A DNA stretch of 22,454 nt from an uncultured Clostridia bacterium (GCA_934148985.1 CAKPDO010000024.1:1-22454); one strand, 5' to 3'; shown: positions 7,327 through 16,042, numbered from the stretch's first letter. Notes: generated by a model not told the origin, from the sequence alone. Translations and numbers: made by a program.

Positions 7327-7761
7327 TTAAAATGGTAAATCATCACTTGCTGATACTTCGAAATCTGAAGCACCATCCATTCCACCAGGCATTGTAGTTC
7401 CAAAAGTATTTTCGAAAGATGAAGATGCTCCATCTCCTTCTCTTCTACTATCTGCAAAATATACTTCTTCAGCTATTACTTCTGTTACATAATGTTTTGT
7501 CCCGTTTTGATCATCCCATGTTCTTGTTTGTAATCTTCCAATTACTCCTACTTGTTGACCTTTTTTAAAGTATTTGCTACAAAATTCTCCTGTTTTTCCC
7601 CATGCTACAATGTTGAAGAAATCTGCTTGTCTTTCTTCTCCTTGTCTTACAAATCTTCTATTTACTGCTATTGAGAATGATGCAACTAGTGTATTGTTTG
7701 TTTGTGTGTACCTAACTTCTGGATCCCTTGTTAGTCTTCCCATTAAAATTACTTTGTTCAT
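7327..7761 (-). CDS. ssb: Single-stranded DNA-binding protein
   Basis: Coats single-stranded DNA in replication, repair and recombination, and recruits partner proteins through its tail. Seen, 144 aa: OB-fold domain at about 1-105, starting MNKVILMGRLTRDPEVRYT, with FFNIVAWGKTGEFCSKYFKKG (48-68) and the aromatic residues W54 and W82. A Gly/Ser-rich flexible linker follows. The acidic tip DDLPF (140-144) is the partner-binding sequence. Length is slightly short for Firmicutes SSB (about 160-175) because of a short linker. A GGAAAGG ribosome binding site precedes the ATG. It is the middle gene of the classic rpsF-ssb-rpsR operon, 71 nt after rpsF; that gap carries a hairpin. Confidence 0.96.
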   Translation of the reverse strand: MNKVILMGRLTRDPEVRYTQTNNTLVASFSIAVNRRFVRQGEERQADFFNIVAWGKTGEFCSKYFKKGQQVGVIGRLQTRTWDDQNGTKHYVTEVIAEEVYFADSRREGDGASSSFENTFGTTMPGGMDGASDFEVSASDDLPF

Positions 7762-7784
7762 ATTTTTATACCTTTCCTTTCTTT

Positions 7785-7809
7785 AAATAAAGGCCCCTTA
7801 TCTTTATTT
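7785..7809 (-). other. Hairpin in the rpsF-ssb spacer
   Basis: AAATAAAG (7785-7792) and CTTTATTT (7802-7809) are perfect 8-bp complements around a 9-base C/G-containing loop. On the minus strand it is followed by AAAGAAAGG and not by a U-tract, so it is not a classic terminator. It could set mRNA processing or stability between rpsF and ssb; that is inference. Confidence 0.45.
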
Positions 7810-7832
7810 GTTTTAATTGCTTTTCACAATTA

Positions 7833-8117
7833 TTAGTTTTCTTTTTTTACAACGATGAATTTTATTACTTCATCTGTAATTCTGTAATTTCTTTCTAATT
7901 CAGCTATTGAATCTGGTTTAGCTTCGAAATTAATTAATATGTAGAACCCTTCTTTGTTTTTCTTTACTTCATAAGCTAATCTTTTTTTACCTGTATTTTG
8001 GTATGATTCTACTTTTCCGTTTTCATTTATTAATCCTGTAAATTTGCTTTCTAAAGCCTTTAAAGCTTCCTCTGTACAATTTGGATTAATAATGATTACA
8101 CTCTCGTATTTATTCAT
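7833..8117 (-). CDS. rpsF: 30S ribosomal protein bS6
   Basis: Ribosomal protein of the 30S platform, partner of bS18. Seen, 94 aa: MNKYESVIIINP at the start, GKKRLAYEVKKNKEGFYILINF in the middle, and ELERNYRITDEVIKFIVVKK at the end, all in the positions expected of S6. Length is the family norm. Start choice: an upstream in-frame GTG (8126) is part of the AGGAGGTG ribosome binding site, and ATG at 8117 follows it at normal spacing. It is the first gene of the rpsF-ssb-rpsR operon, with a promoter about 70 bp upstream and a short structured leader between them. Confidence 0.96.
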   Translation of the reverse strand: MNKYESVIIINPNCTEEALKALESKFTGLINENGKVESYQNTGKKRLAYEVKKNKEGFYILINFEAKPDSIAELERNYRITDEVIKFIVVKKEN

Positions 8118-8142
8118 TATTTTCACCTCCTTTTGGATATAT

Positions 8143-8169
8143 AACCCACATTCCTATGTGAGTAAGGTT
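8143..8169 (-). promoter_or_regulatory. Hairpin with one-sided bulge in the rpsF leader (candidate S6:S18 autoregulatory site)
   Basis: On minus-strand RNA, AACC (complement of 8166-8169) pairs with GGTT (complement of 8143-8146), then a 5-base 5'-side bulge (complement of 8161-8165), then CACAT/ATGTG around a 4-base loop AGGA. Known: many bacterial rpsF leaders contain a bulged helix bound by the S6:S18 complex. I cannot confirm the family consensus here. Confidence 0.4.
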
Positions 8170-8183
8170 TTAAAACGTTTATT

Positions 8184-8212
8184 ATTTTATCATATATATT
8201 CCCATTTTGCAA
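8184..8212 (-). promoter_or_regulatory. Promoter of the rpsF operon (extended -10)
   Basis: Minus strand: TTGCAA (8207-8212), 17-bp spacer ending TGA, TAAAAT (8184-8189). The TGn directly before the -10 gives an extended -10 element. The predicted start gives a leader of about 60 nt carrying the hairpin at 8143-8169. Confidence 0.75.
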
Positions 8213-8227
8213 GCATTTTTAAGCAAT

Positions 8228-9877
8228 TTATCCAAATAAACTAATTTGATTGCTTTCCTGCATTCCATCTAAAACTCCAAACTCTCTTAATAAGTCAATA
8301 GTTGAATCTCCAAGTTTTGCTGCTATTCTTACTTCATCTATTGACATAAATTCTTCTCCATCTCTTGCTGCTTCGTAAAGTGATTTTGCCGCAATTGGTC
8401 CAAATCCCGCAATACTTGAAAATGGTGGTCTTATTCCTTCATCTTCTACTAAAAAGTTTTTGTAATGTGATTTGTAAAGGTCAATAGGCAAAAAGTTTAT
8501 CCCTCTTTCATACATTTCCAAAACAAGTTCAAGAACCGCATACATATCTTGTTCTTTTTTTGATGCTCCATTTCCCTTCATGTCTATTTCTTTCATTTTG
8601 TTTTTTACCTTTTCTTTTCCTAAAATCATAGATGCTGCATCAAAGTTGTCTGCTGCTCTTATTGAGAAAAATGCTGAATAATATGCTTTTGGAATATGGA
8701 CTTTAAACCAAGCAATTCTAAATGCATTTGTTACATACGCTGCCGCATGGGCTTTTGGGAACATGTATTTTATTTTTTCACATGAATCTATATACCATTC
8801 TGGTACATCATGTTCTCTCATCATAGCCTTATATTCTTCCCATTTTGGCTCTTTTCCCTTTGCAACTTTTCCCTTACGTACTGCTTCCATTATTTTAAAT
8901 GATTTATTTGGGTCTAATCCTTTTTTTATTAAATATATCATTATATCATCACGACAGCATATAGCTTCTTTTAGGGTTACTGTTCCATTTTCTATCAGTG
9001 TAGCCGCATTGTTTAACCATACGTCAGTTCCATGTGACAAACCTGATATTCTTATTAATTCGTCAAATGTTGTAGGTTTAGTGTCAACAAGCATTCCTCT
9101 TACGAATTTTGTTCCAAATTCTGGCACTCCGAAGCTTCCAACTTTAGACCTTATTTGCTCAGGAGTTACTCCTAGACTTTCTGTTGAACAAAATAATGAC
9201 ATTGTTGCTTTATCATCTAATGGCACCTTAGTTGGGTCAACTTTTGTTATATCTTGAAGCATTCTAATAACTGTCGGATCATCGTGTCCTAGTATATCTA
9301 GTTTTAATAGGTTTTGGTCTATTGAGTGATAATCAAAGTGCGTTGTTATAATATCTGAATCTGGGTCATCTGCTGGATGTTGTACAGGGGTAAACTCATA
9401 TATTTCCCTACCTTTTGGCACAACTATAATTCCACCAGGGTGCTGTCCTGTTGTTCTTTTTATTCCAGTACATCCTACAGCCAACCTAGTTGCCTCTGCC
9501 TGACTTACTGGTATGTTTCTTTCCTCGAAATATTTTTTTACATATCCAAATGCTGTTTTATCTGCAACTGTACCAACGGTTCCAGCTTTAAATGTTGTTC
9601 CCTTTCCAAATATTACTTCTGTGTATTTATGTGCTTTTGCTTGATACTCTCCAGAGAAGTTTAAGTCTATATCTGGTTCTTTATCTCCATTAAATCCAAG
9701 GAATGTTTCAAATGGTATATCCATTCCGTCTTTATCTAGCCTTGAACCACATTTTGGACATTTTTTATCTGGCAAATCAAATCCGTTTCCATAGCCATAA
9801 TCTGTGAAGTCTACATATTTACATTTTGGACATCTATAATGTGGTGGAAGCGAATTAACTTCTGTAATACCTGTCAT
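8228..9877 (-). CDS. polC: DNA polymerase III PolC, C-terminal (polymerase) part, separated by a frameshift
   Basis: Polymerase half of the Gram-positive replicative enzyme. Seen, 549 aa: PPHYRCPKC (C16, C19) and CPKCG (C40, C43) form the zinc-binding module. DKEPDIDLNFSGEYQ (65-79) carries the catalytic D69 and D71. TAFGYVKKY, MFPKAHAAAYVTNAFRIAWFK, and the C-terminal QISLFG (a beta-clamp-binding type end) are typical of PolC. The listed ATG is internal to the family: the true sequence continues upstream as GSSFVAN, in frame, to position ~9898. Deleting the G at 9899 (plus strand) joins it seamlessly to the ORF 9855-12692, giving GSRGSVGSSFVAN and about 1487 aa in total, close to normal PolC length (about 1440). 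No separate ribosome binding site is needed. The break is probably a sequence error in an essential gene; true decay is the alternative. Confidence 0.92.
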   Translation of the reverse strand: MTGITEVNSLPPHYRCPKCKYVDFTDYGYGNGFDLPDKKCPKCGSRLDKDGMDIPFETFLGFNGDKEPDIDLNFSGEYQAKAHKYTEVIFGKGTTFKAGTVGTVADKTAFGYVKKYFEERNIPVSQAEATRLAVGCTGIKRTTGQHPGGIIVVPKGREIYEFTPVQHPADDPDSDIITTHFDYHSIDQNLLKLDILGHDDPTVIRMLQDITKVDPTKVPLDDKATMSLFCSTESLGVTPEQIRSKVGSFGVPEFGTKFVRGMLVDTKPTTFDELIRISGLSHGTDVWLNNAATLIENGTVTLKEAICCRDDIMIYLIKKGLDPNKSFKIMEAVRKGKVAKGKEPKWEEYKAMMREHDVPEWYIDSCEKIKYMFPKAHAAAYVTNAFRIAWFKVHIPKAYYSAFFSIRAADNFDAASMILGKEKVKNKMKEIDMKGNGASKKEQDMYAVLELVLEMYERGINFLPIDLYKSHYKNFLVEDEGIRPPFSSIAGFGPIAAKSLYEAARDGEEFMSIDEVRIAAKLGDSTIDLLREFGVLDGMQESNQISLFG

Positions 9878-12692
9878 ATTTGCAACAAATGATGAACCGT
9901 ACAGAACCTCTTGAACCTACTATGTAACCATCTTCGTTTGATTTCCATACCAATTTTTGAGCAATTATGTACATAACTGAGAATCCATTTCTTATTATAG
10001 AATCTAGTTCTTTGTCTAGCCTTGTTTGTACCTGCTCTGGTAAAACTTCTCCATATAATTTATGTGCTTTTTCATATGCTATATCTTTAATTGTTTGCTC
10101 ACATCCTGGTATATGTGGAGGGCATTTTTCTTGTGATATTGGTGAAATTTGCTCACACATATCCGCAACTTTATTTGTATTTGTTACAACAACCTCATAC
10201 GCTTTTTCTTCTCCAAGATACTTAAATTCATCTAACATTTCGTTTGTTGTTCTTAAATATAATGGTGCTTGATTATCTGCATCTTTGTAACCTTGGCCTG
10301 CTTCTAAAATTCTACGATATACTTCATCTTGTGGGTCCATAAAATGTACATCACAAGTTGCAACTACTAGCTTGTTTAACTTTTCACCTAATGCTACAAT
10401 TTTTCTATTTATGTCTTTTAAAGCTTCATCATCTTTTACAACACCATTTCTCACTAAGAATTCATTATTACCAATTGGCTGAATTTCTAAGTAATCATAA
10501 TCATTTGCAATTTCTTCTATTTCGTCGTCTGACCTACCAAGTTCTATTGCTTGATATAATTCTCCAGCCTCACATGCACTTCCTAGTATTAATCCTTCCG
10601 AATATTGTTTATATAAACTTTTTAATATTCTTGGCTTTTTATAAAAATATTTCAAATGTGAAATTGAAACTAATTTATATAAATTTCTTAGCCCCACATA
10701 ATTCTTAGCAAGTATTATTGCATGATATGGTTGTAGTCTTTTATATTCTTCTGCCTTTGCTTTTTCATCTTCACATTTAGTTGCAATATCTCCAACAGTT
10801 TTAGCCCCTCTTTCTTTCAATGTTTTCATCATTTCTCTTAAAACTTTAACTGTTGTATCAACATCATCTAATGCACGATGAGCTACTTCTACTTTTATTT
10901 TTAGGTATTCCGCAATTTTTCCTAGTTTGTGCTTTTTTAGTTCAGGATATAGTTTTCTAGCTAATGGTAATGTATCTACATATGTATAGTCAAATTCGTA
11001 TCCTAAGTCTTTTGCAACTGTTTTTAAAAATCCTATATCAAATGTTGCATTATGTGCAACTAATACTGTTCCTTTTATAAATTCTAGAACTTTTGGAAAC
11101 ATTTCTTCTATTGTTGGTGCATCTTTTACCATATCATCTGTAATATTTGTTATTTCCTGAACTCTTTGCGGAATAGGCTTTTCAGGATTTACAAATTCAC
11201 AAAATTCCTCTAAAACTTCCCCATTTCTGACTTTCATTATTCCTATTTCTGTTATTTTTTCTGTTTTGGCTGAAAGTCCAGTTGTTTCTAAGTCTAATAC
11301 GCAATAAGTTGTATCAATACTTTGGCCTTTATCATTTACAACAACTGGTGAACCATCTGGTACTAAATATGCTTCCACTCCATAAATTATTTTCATATCT
11401 GGATTGTCTAATCCAAGCAACTTATGTGCTTCTGGAAATGCTTGTACAACTCCATGGTCTGTTATCGCAATACTTTTCCATCCCCATTTCATTGCTCTTT
11501 TTATTAAGTCTGTTGCTGATGTCATTGCATCCATTTGACTCATTTGTGTATGCATATGTAGTTCTACTCTCTTTATATCTGCTAAGTCTTGACGTACTTG
11601 TCTTTTTATTCCTTCTGTTTCTATTACAACATTTGCTAAAATTTCCATTTCGTGTGTGAAGTTGCTTATTCCTGATTTTCCCTCTAATTTTACTCCTTTT
11701 GCTGATGATAACCTCGTAATTATTTTTTGCTTTTCCTCTGGCTTTGCAAATACTTTACATGCTATAGTGCTTGTTCCATCATATACATTAAATGAAATTA
11801 AGAATTTTCCACTTTTTAATTCTTTTTCTTCTATACTTCCACCTAAAATTTCTCCACTTATTGCTGCCATATCATCATCAGGTGAGATATCTACTACTTT
11901 TATTATATTTGTTCTTAAATTTGGATTTCTACCACATATCAATGGTGTATCTTCTTCTGGCTCTTCATGTATATTTGGAATTTCCTCTGGCGGTGGCATT
12001 GGTGGCATATCCTGAGGTGGAACATTTGGATTTTGGCTCGGATTTTGATTTTTATTGTCTTGTTTTTGTTGTTCTTTACTTTTTGCTGCTTGCTTTTTAC
12101 TTGTCATTTCTTCTGCGATCTGTTCTCCTATTGCCATATGTTCCAGAGCTTTTTGTATCGCAATGTTTCTGCTCTGTTCTCTCTTTTCTTCTAATGCCTT
12201 TTCATCTTCTTCATTTATATTTTCTGTAAATTCAACTTTGTAGTTATATCCAAATAAGTTTTTTATTACTCTCTCTAGTTCTCTATCTAATTTTCTTCCT
12301 ATTAAAAAATCTGCGCCTTTCATCTTCATACTAACTACTATTTTATTATTTGTTACTTCTATTGAACTTTTTAGTAGTATCATTGGACGCATTAATGGGT
12401 ATTTGTGCACCATATAGCATATTAAGTTTTCCCATTCTTTTTCTATAGGTTTTATTGTTACATTTTCTAAATACTTTATTTTTATATCTACATTCGAAAA
12501 TTGAAATCTTTCTTTTAAAAATTTTTCAAAATACCATAGTTCTTTTATTTCCAAGTAGTTTTCACTTTCCAAGTCTACTTCTAATACATTTGCTTTTTTT
12601 ATTAAATTTAGTTCTAGTATCTTTGCCTGTTTTATTATGTTTTCTGTTTGGTAATCACTAAATACTTCTCCTATTAGTTTCGTTGTTTGCAT
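9855..12692 (-). CDS. polC: DNA polymerase III PolC, N-terminal part (OB, PHP, 3'-5' exonuclease), frameshifted at its end
   Basis: Seen, 945 aa. PolC N-terminal domains span about 1-190, followed by a Lys/Gln- then Pro-rich linker (about 195-248) and an OB-fold region (about 262-360). The PHP domain opens with HMHTQMSQMDAMTS (379-392), and the DnaQ-like exonuclease is inserted in it with LDLETTGL (D467, E469), VAHNATFDIGFL and HRALDDVDTT. The PHP domain then resumes. The last about 18 residues after GSRGSV do not match PolC: this is where the frame is lost through an apparent extra base at 9899. The continuation is in the ORF at 8228-9877. An AGGAG ribosome binding site precedes the ATG by 7 bases. 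It lies 26 nt after the HExxH-containing gene on the same strand, so the two are probably co-transcribed; no separate promoter was seen. Confidence 0.93.
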   Translation of the reverse strand: MQTTKLIGEVFSDYQTENIIKQAKILELNLIKKANVLEVDLESENYLEIKELWYFEKFLKERFQFSNVDIKIKYLENVTIKPIEKEWENLICYMVHKYPLMRPMILLKSSIEVTNNKIVVSMKMKGADFLIGRKLDRELERVIKNLFGYNYKVEFTENINEEDEKALEEKREQSRNIAIQKALEHMAIGEQIAEEMTSKKQAAKSKEQQKQDNKNQNPSQNPNVPPQDMPPMPPPEEIPNIHEEPEEDTPLICGRNPNLRTNIIKVVDISPDDDMAAISGEILGGSIEEKELKSGKFLISFNVYDGTSTIACKVFAKPEEKQKIITRLSSAKGVKLEGKSGISNFTHEMEILANVVIETEGIKRQVRQDLADIKRVELHMHTQMSQMDAMTSATDLIKRAMKWGWKSIAITDHGVVQAFPEAHKLLGLDNPDMKIIYGVEAYLVPDGSPVVVNDKGQSIDTTYCVLDLETTGLSAKTEKITEIGIMKVRNGEVLEEFCEFVNPEKPIPQRVQEITNITDDMVKDAPTIEEMFPKVLEFIKGTVLVAHNATFDIGFLKTVAKDLGYEFDYTYVDTLPLARKLYPELKKHKLGKIAEYLKIKVEVAHRALDDVDTTVKVLREMMKTLKERGAKTVGDIATKCEDEKAKAEEYKRLQPYHAIILAKNYVGLRNLYKLVSISHLKYFYKKPRILKSLYKQYSEGLILGSACEAGELYQAIELGRSDDEIEEIANDYDYLEIQPIGNNEFLVRNGVVKDDEALKDINRKIVALGEKLNKLVVATCDVHFMDPQDEVYRRILEAGQGYKDADNQAPLYLRTTNEMLDEFKYLGEEKAYEVVVTNTNKVADMCEQISPISQEKCPPHIPGCEQTIKDIAYEKAHKLYGEVLPEQVQTRLDKELDSIIRNGFSVMYIIAQKLVWKSNEDGYIVGSRGSVRFIICCKYDRYYRS

Positions 12693-12718
12693 TTTCTCGC
12701 TCCTAAATTTTAAATTTT

Positions 12719-13456
12719 TTATCTTCCGTAACCCGTTATGCTATTTAGGTTTTGATTTTTTTCTTTTTTTAAACCTTCAATATATAATTTATAATGTTCT
12801 TTCATATCTTTTAAAATTTTATCTCTTTTTTCCTTTATATAAAAATATGCTCTTGTTCTCTCTGTTTCTCTGTTATCTTTTAAATCTTCTCTCAAACTGT
12901 AATATTTCAATCCCCCTATTTTTTCAAGGTGTATTTGAAATAATTTGTTTAAGTCTTCAAAGTTTTCTCTTCCAACAGCATCAAAAATAATACGTACATT
13001 TCCATTTTTTCTACTTGCCTTAATTTCTTTTTTAAAGGTTTCAAAAAACTCATCAACTATATAATTAGTTTGATCATACCCAGTTTTATTTTGGTAATCT
13101 GCATTCACTCTTTCATCAAATATCTTTATATTTTTATCTGCCATCATTTTACTTATTTCTTTAGCTATTTTTTCATTAATTATCTCATTCAATAATTCAT
13201 ACTTTCTTTTGTCTTCTTCGTCTGTTATTTCTTGTGAATCAATTTTTTCCTCTACAATATCCCATCCAAATATCGTTTTATATGTGCTGTCACTTACTTC
13301 TTTTAAAGCTAATTCATACAAATGATTAAGTTCATGTATAATAGAATGGTCTTTTTCCCCTTTGTACACATCCGAAAAATTTATAATTACTTTTGCTGTT
13401 GCTTTATAACTTTTTCCAACTTTTGCTATGTTAGGAGTCACACATGTTATACCCAT
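12719..13456 (-). CDS. Unrecognised protein with HExxH motif (probable C-terminal part of a frameshifted gene)
   Basis: Seen, 245 aa: HELNH at residues 41-45, preceded by DHSII and followed by LYELAL. This is the HExxH zinc-site arrangement of zincin metallopeptidases. The rest is a charged, helical region rich in Lys/Glu, with no family I recognise and no third zinc ligand I can assign. The frame stays open upstream of this ATG as CIPGADG, and the ORF 13431-14723 runs into it in another frame. The likely original was one protein of about 667 aa. Against that, a GGAG sequence 8 bases before this ATG would allow translational coupling of two genes. No signal peptide, so probably cytoplasmic. 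It sits 26 nt upstream of polC. The protease function is a motif-based suggestion only. Confidence 0.7.
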   Translation of the reverse strand: MGITCVTPNIAKVGKSYKATAKVIINFSDVYKGEKDHSIIHELNHLYELALKEVSDSTYKTIFGWDIVEEKIDSQEITDEEDKRKYELLNEIINEKIAKEISKMMADKNIKIFDERVNADYQNKTGYDQTNYIVDEFFETFKKEIKASRKNGNVRIIFDAVGRENFEDLNKLFQIHLEKIGGLKYYSLREDLKDNRETERTRAYFYIKEKRDKILKDMKEHYKLYIEGLKKEKNQNLNSITGYGR

Positions 13457-14723
13457 ACCATCTGCTCCGGGTATACACGCCTATAAATTCATCCTCTTTT
13501 ATGTCCAAAAATCCTTTATCTTTAGATTCCTCTATTATAGATTTTGCCGGAAGCATATTGCTATAATATTCACTGCTATAATTAATTCTCATTTCTCTTC
13601 TTACATTTAAAATATCATTAACTGCATCTTTTGAAGGCCATATTTCCTTATTTTTTGCATAATTATCATAATCATCTCCTAAATCTATTCCGATTATTTT
13701 AAAATATTTTATTCTCTTTCTTTTTATGCTGTCCTTCTCCCTTTCTGGTACATCTTCTGAACCTATTATTTCATCTATTTCTTTTGTGAAATATTCATAT
13801 AAACATTCACTACTTAAAAAAACTCCTATTAATTCTCCTATTTCATAACTTTTAAATGCTGGAATCTCATTATTTACATATTTTTTTATTTCCTCTTTAT
13901 ATTTTTCGGGAATATAAATTATTATTTGCTTTAAAAACTCTTTATAGTACTTATCACTTAGACTATCTTTTAAATTTGTGTTATGTTCTATAATAGCATG
14001 ATATTTTTCATTTTTTCTTTTTACTTCTTCAAACTTTTTCTTTCCCTCTTTATAATATTCTAATAACTCATTTAATTCAGTTAAACCAGAAATTCTTTGT
14101 TCTATATTTTGCACTGTAATATCAGGATATATTTGATGTGCAAACTCTACAGCCTCAATCTTTCTTTTTTCATATCTATCCTTTTGATATGTTATATCTA
14201 CATATTCTAATAGAATTTCTCTATATTTTTCATCTAAATTATCATACTTTTGTGGCAATCTTCCTGTAGATGCAATTTGCATATATTCTTCAAAAGTCAT
14301 ATATTTTCTTATCTTACCAAGTTGGTTATATGCTTCGGTATAATAATTGTGTATTCTCTTTTCTTCTCCTAGTAGACATTCTTCATAAAATAGTTTATAT
14401 TTTGTAATTGGATGATATTTATCATCATCGTATGTATAATCATCTATATCTGTTCCAAATATTTGAATTTTTGTTAATCCTAGTCTTGTTTTACTTGTTA
14501 CTTCATTGTAAATTTTGTCACATTGAATTTGTTCTAATTTTTCAAGTGTTTTTTCGTACTCTCTTTCTGATAAATATCCAACGAATTGCGCTGAGTTAAA
14601 CCTATCTTCAATATACTTTCTCTCATTTTCTCCATAATACGCAACAAATATTTCTATAAAATCTTTTATATGATTTCTTAAAATTTGATTACATTCTAGT
14701 AAATCTATTAACTTTTCTTCCAT
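13431..14723 (-). CDS. Unrecognised charged helical protein (probable N-terminal part of the frameshifted HExxH gene)
   Basis: Seen, 430 aa: very rich in Lys, Glu, Tyr and Ile, mostly predicted helix by composition. No signal peptide, membrane segment or motif that I recognise. The final residues after FIGVY (RSRWYGYNMCDS) look out of frame. Removing one base at about 13464-13480 would continue as PGADGMGITCVTP into the HExxH ORF, which overlaps by 26 bases. A GGAG ribosome binding site lies 8 bases before the ATG. The start follows the stop of the DUF4143 ATPase gene by only 20 nt, so the two are likely one operon with polC. Whether this is one broken gene or two coupled genes is not settled by this sequence alone. 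No function is proposed. Confidence 0.7.
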   Translation of the reverse strand: MEEKLIDLLECNQILRNHIKDFIEIFVAYYGENERKYIEDRFNSAQFVGYLSEREYEKTLEKLEQIQCDKIYNEVTSKTRLGLTKIQIFGTDIDDYTYDDDKYHPITKYKLFYEECLLGEEKRIHNYYTEAYNQLGKIRKYMTFEEYMQIASTGRLPQKYDNLDEKYREILLEYVDITYQKDRYEKRKIEAVEFAHQIYPDITVQNIEQRISGLTELNELLEYYKEGKKKFEEVKRKNEKYHAIIEHNTNLKDSLSDKYYKEFLKQIIIYIPEKYKEEIKKYVNNEIPAFKSYEIGELIGVFLSSECLYEYFTKEIDEIIGSEDVPEREKDSIKRKRIKYFKIIGIDLGDDYDNYAKNKEIWPSKDAVNDILNVRREMRINYSSEYYSNMLPAKSIIEESKDKGFLDIKEDEFIGVYTRSRWYGYNMCDS

Positions 14724-14743
14724 TTATTTTTCTCCAAATTTTT

Positions 14744-16042
14744 TTATATTAATTTTTCCATATACTCAATTAAATACAATGGAATATTTAAAATTTTTCC
14801 ATCCAATTTTAAATTATTTAAAGAAAATCTTACAGACAATCCATCATTAAATTTTTCATTGTATCTTGTTAAACTCATATTATTAACTGACTTTTCTGCC
14901 TTTACTTCAATAGGTATAATTATGTTTTTATTTTGTATAATAAAATCTATTTCACATCTATCAAAAGTAAAATAATTAGGAACATTATCGAATACAATAT
15001 TTAGCATATTTAAAACATAATTTTCTGTTAAAGCTCCCTTAAATTCTTCAAAAAGTCTATTTTCCTCTATAACAATTCTACTATCCAAATTGGCCATTCT
15101 TCTTAATAGTCCAACATCATTCATATAAATTTTAAAACTATTTAAATCATTATAAGCCTTTAAAGGGAAATCCGCTTTTTTTACATTATACACTTTATAA
15201 ATTAAATTAGCATCATTGAGCCAATTAAGTGCATTCTCATATTCACGTGCTCTTGCGCCATCTTTGATTACTTGATATAAAAATTTTTTATTTTCTTTGG
15301 CTAATTGGGATGGTATACTGTTCCATATTAAAGATATTTTATTTGCTTCACTATTTTGTGTGTGCTTCGAGAAATCACTTTCATATGCTTTTAATATATC
15401 ATCTTGAATTTTATTTACCTGCTCCATATCTTTATAATTTGTCCAAGAATATACAGCTTCTGGCATTCCTCCAATTATAAAATATGCTTTTAATTTTTCT
15501 TCTAGCTGATTTTGAAATATTTCTGGAATATTTTCAATTTTATTTATTGATTCCATGTAATCTACTAAATTGCCCGCATTGTCCGCTCTTAAAAATTCTG
15601 TAAATGACATTGGGTACATATTAAAAAATTCAACCTTTCCAACTGGAAATGATGTATGTGATAGTCTTATTCCAAGTAGACTTCCTGCACATGCTATATG
15701 GTATTCATTTGCTTCTTCTTGAAAATATTTTAAACTATTTAAAGCATTTGGGCACTCTTGTATTTCATCAAATATTATTAACGTTTTTTCTGGGGTTATG
15801 GCTTTTCCATATATAAATGCTAATTGCTCTAATATTCTTTTTGGGTCTTTGGTGTTTTCAAATAAGTTATATAAATCTTTATCATGGTCAAAGTTGAAAT
15901 ATGCAACTCCTTCATAATTTTCTTTTCCAAATTGTTTTAGTATGTATGTTTTTCCTACTTGTCTTGCTCCTTTTAGAATTAATGGCTTTCTGTATTTGCT
16001 TTGTTTCCATTCTATTAATTTTTTTAAAATTAATCGCTCCAT
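14744..16042 (-). CDS. AAA_14 / DUF4143 ATPase, second copy
   Basis: Seen, 432 aa: Walker A GARQVGKT at 25-32, Walker B TLIIFDEIQ at 87-95, GSLLG at 120-124, and SFPVGKVEFFNMYPMSFTEFL (131-151), a family hallmark. The C-terminal DUF4143 region has KGALTENYV and the PD-(D/E)XK-like EIDF (E364, D366) with IEVK (E379, K381). It is a paralogue of the gene at 3549-4838 with the same order of motifs but clearly diverged sequence, so it is not a recent duplicate. AGGAG lies 9 bases before the ATG. It is the first gene of a packed block leading to the HExxH ORFs and polC. Its promoter is overlapped by a three-copy 32-bp-spaced repeat, which suggests specific regulation. The molecular role of the family is not established. 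Confidence 0.88.
   Translation of the reverse strand: MERLILKKLIEWKQSKYRKPLILKGARQVGKTYILKQFGKENYEGVAYFNFDHDKDLYNLFENTKDPKRILEQLAFIYGKAITPEKTLIIFDEIQECPNALNSLKYFQEEANEYHIACAGSLLGIRLSHTSFPVGKVEFFNMYPMSFTEFLRADNAGNLVDYMESINKIENIPEIFQNQLEEKLKAYFIIGGMPEAVYSWTNYKDMEQVNKIQDDILKAYESDFSKHTQNSEANKISLIWNSIPSQLAKENKKFLYQVIKDGARAREYENALNWLNDANLIYKVYNVKKADFPLKAYNDLNSFKIYMNDVGLLRRMANLDSRIVIEENRLFEEFKGALTENYVLNMLNIVFDNVPNYFTFDRCEIDFIIQNKNIIIPIEVKAEKSVNNMSLTRYNEKFNDGLSVRFSLNNLKLDGKILNIPLYLIEYMEKLI

Noticed and set aside
9855..9898. Programmed frameshift in polC to make two products
   Set aside because: No slippery heptamer or stimulatory structure is apparent at the site, and a one-base insertion explains the break simply.
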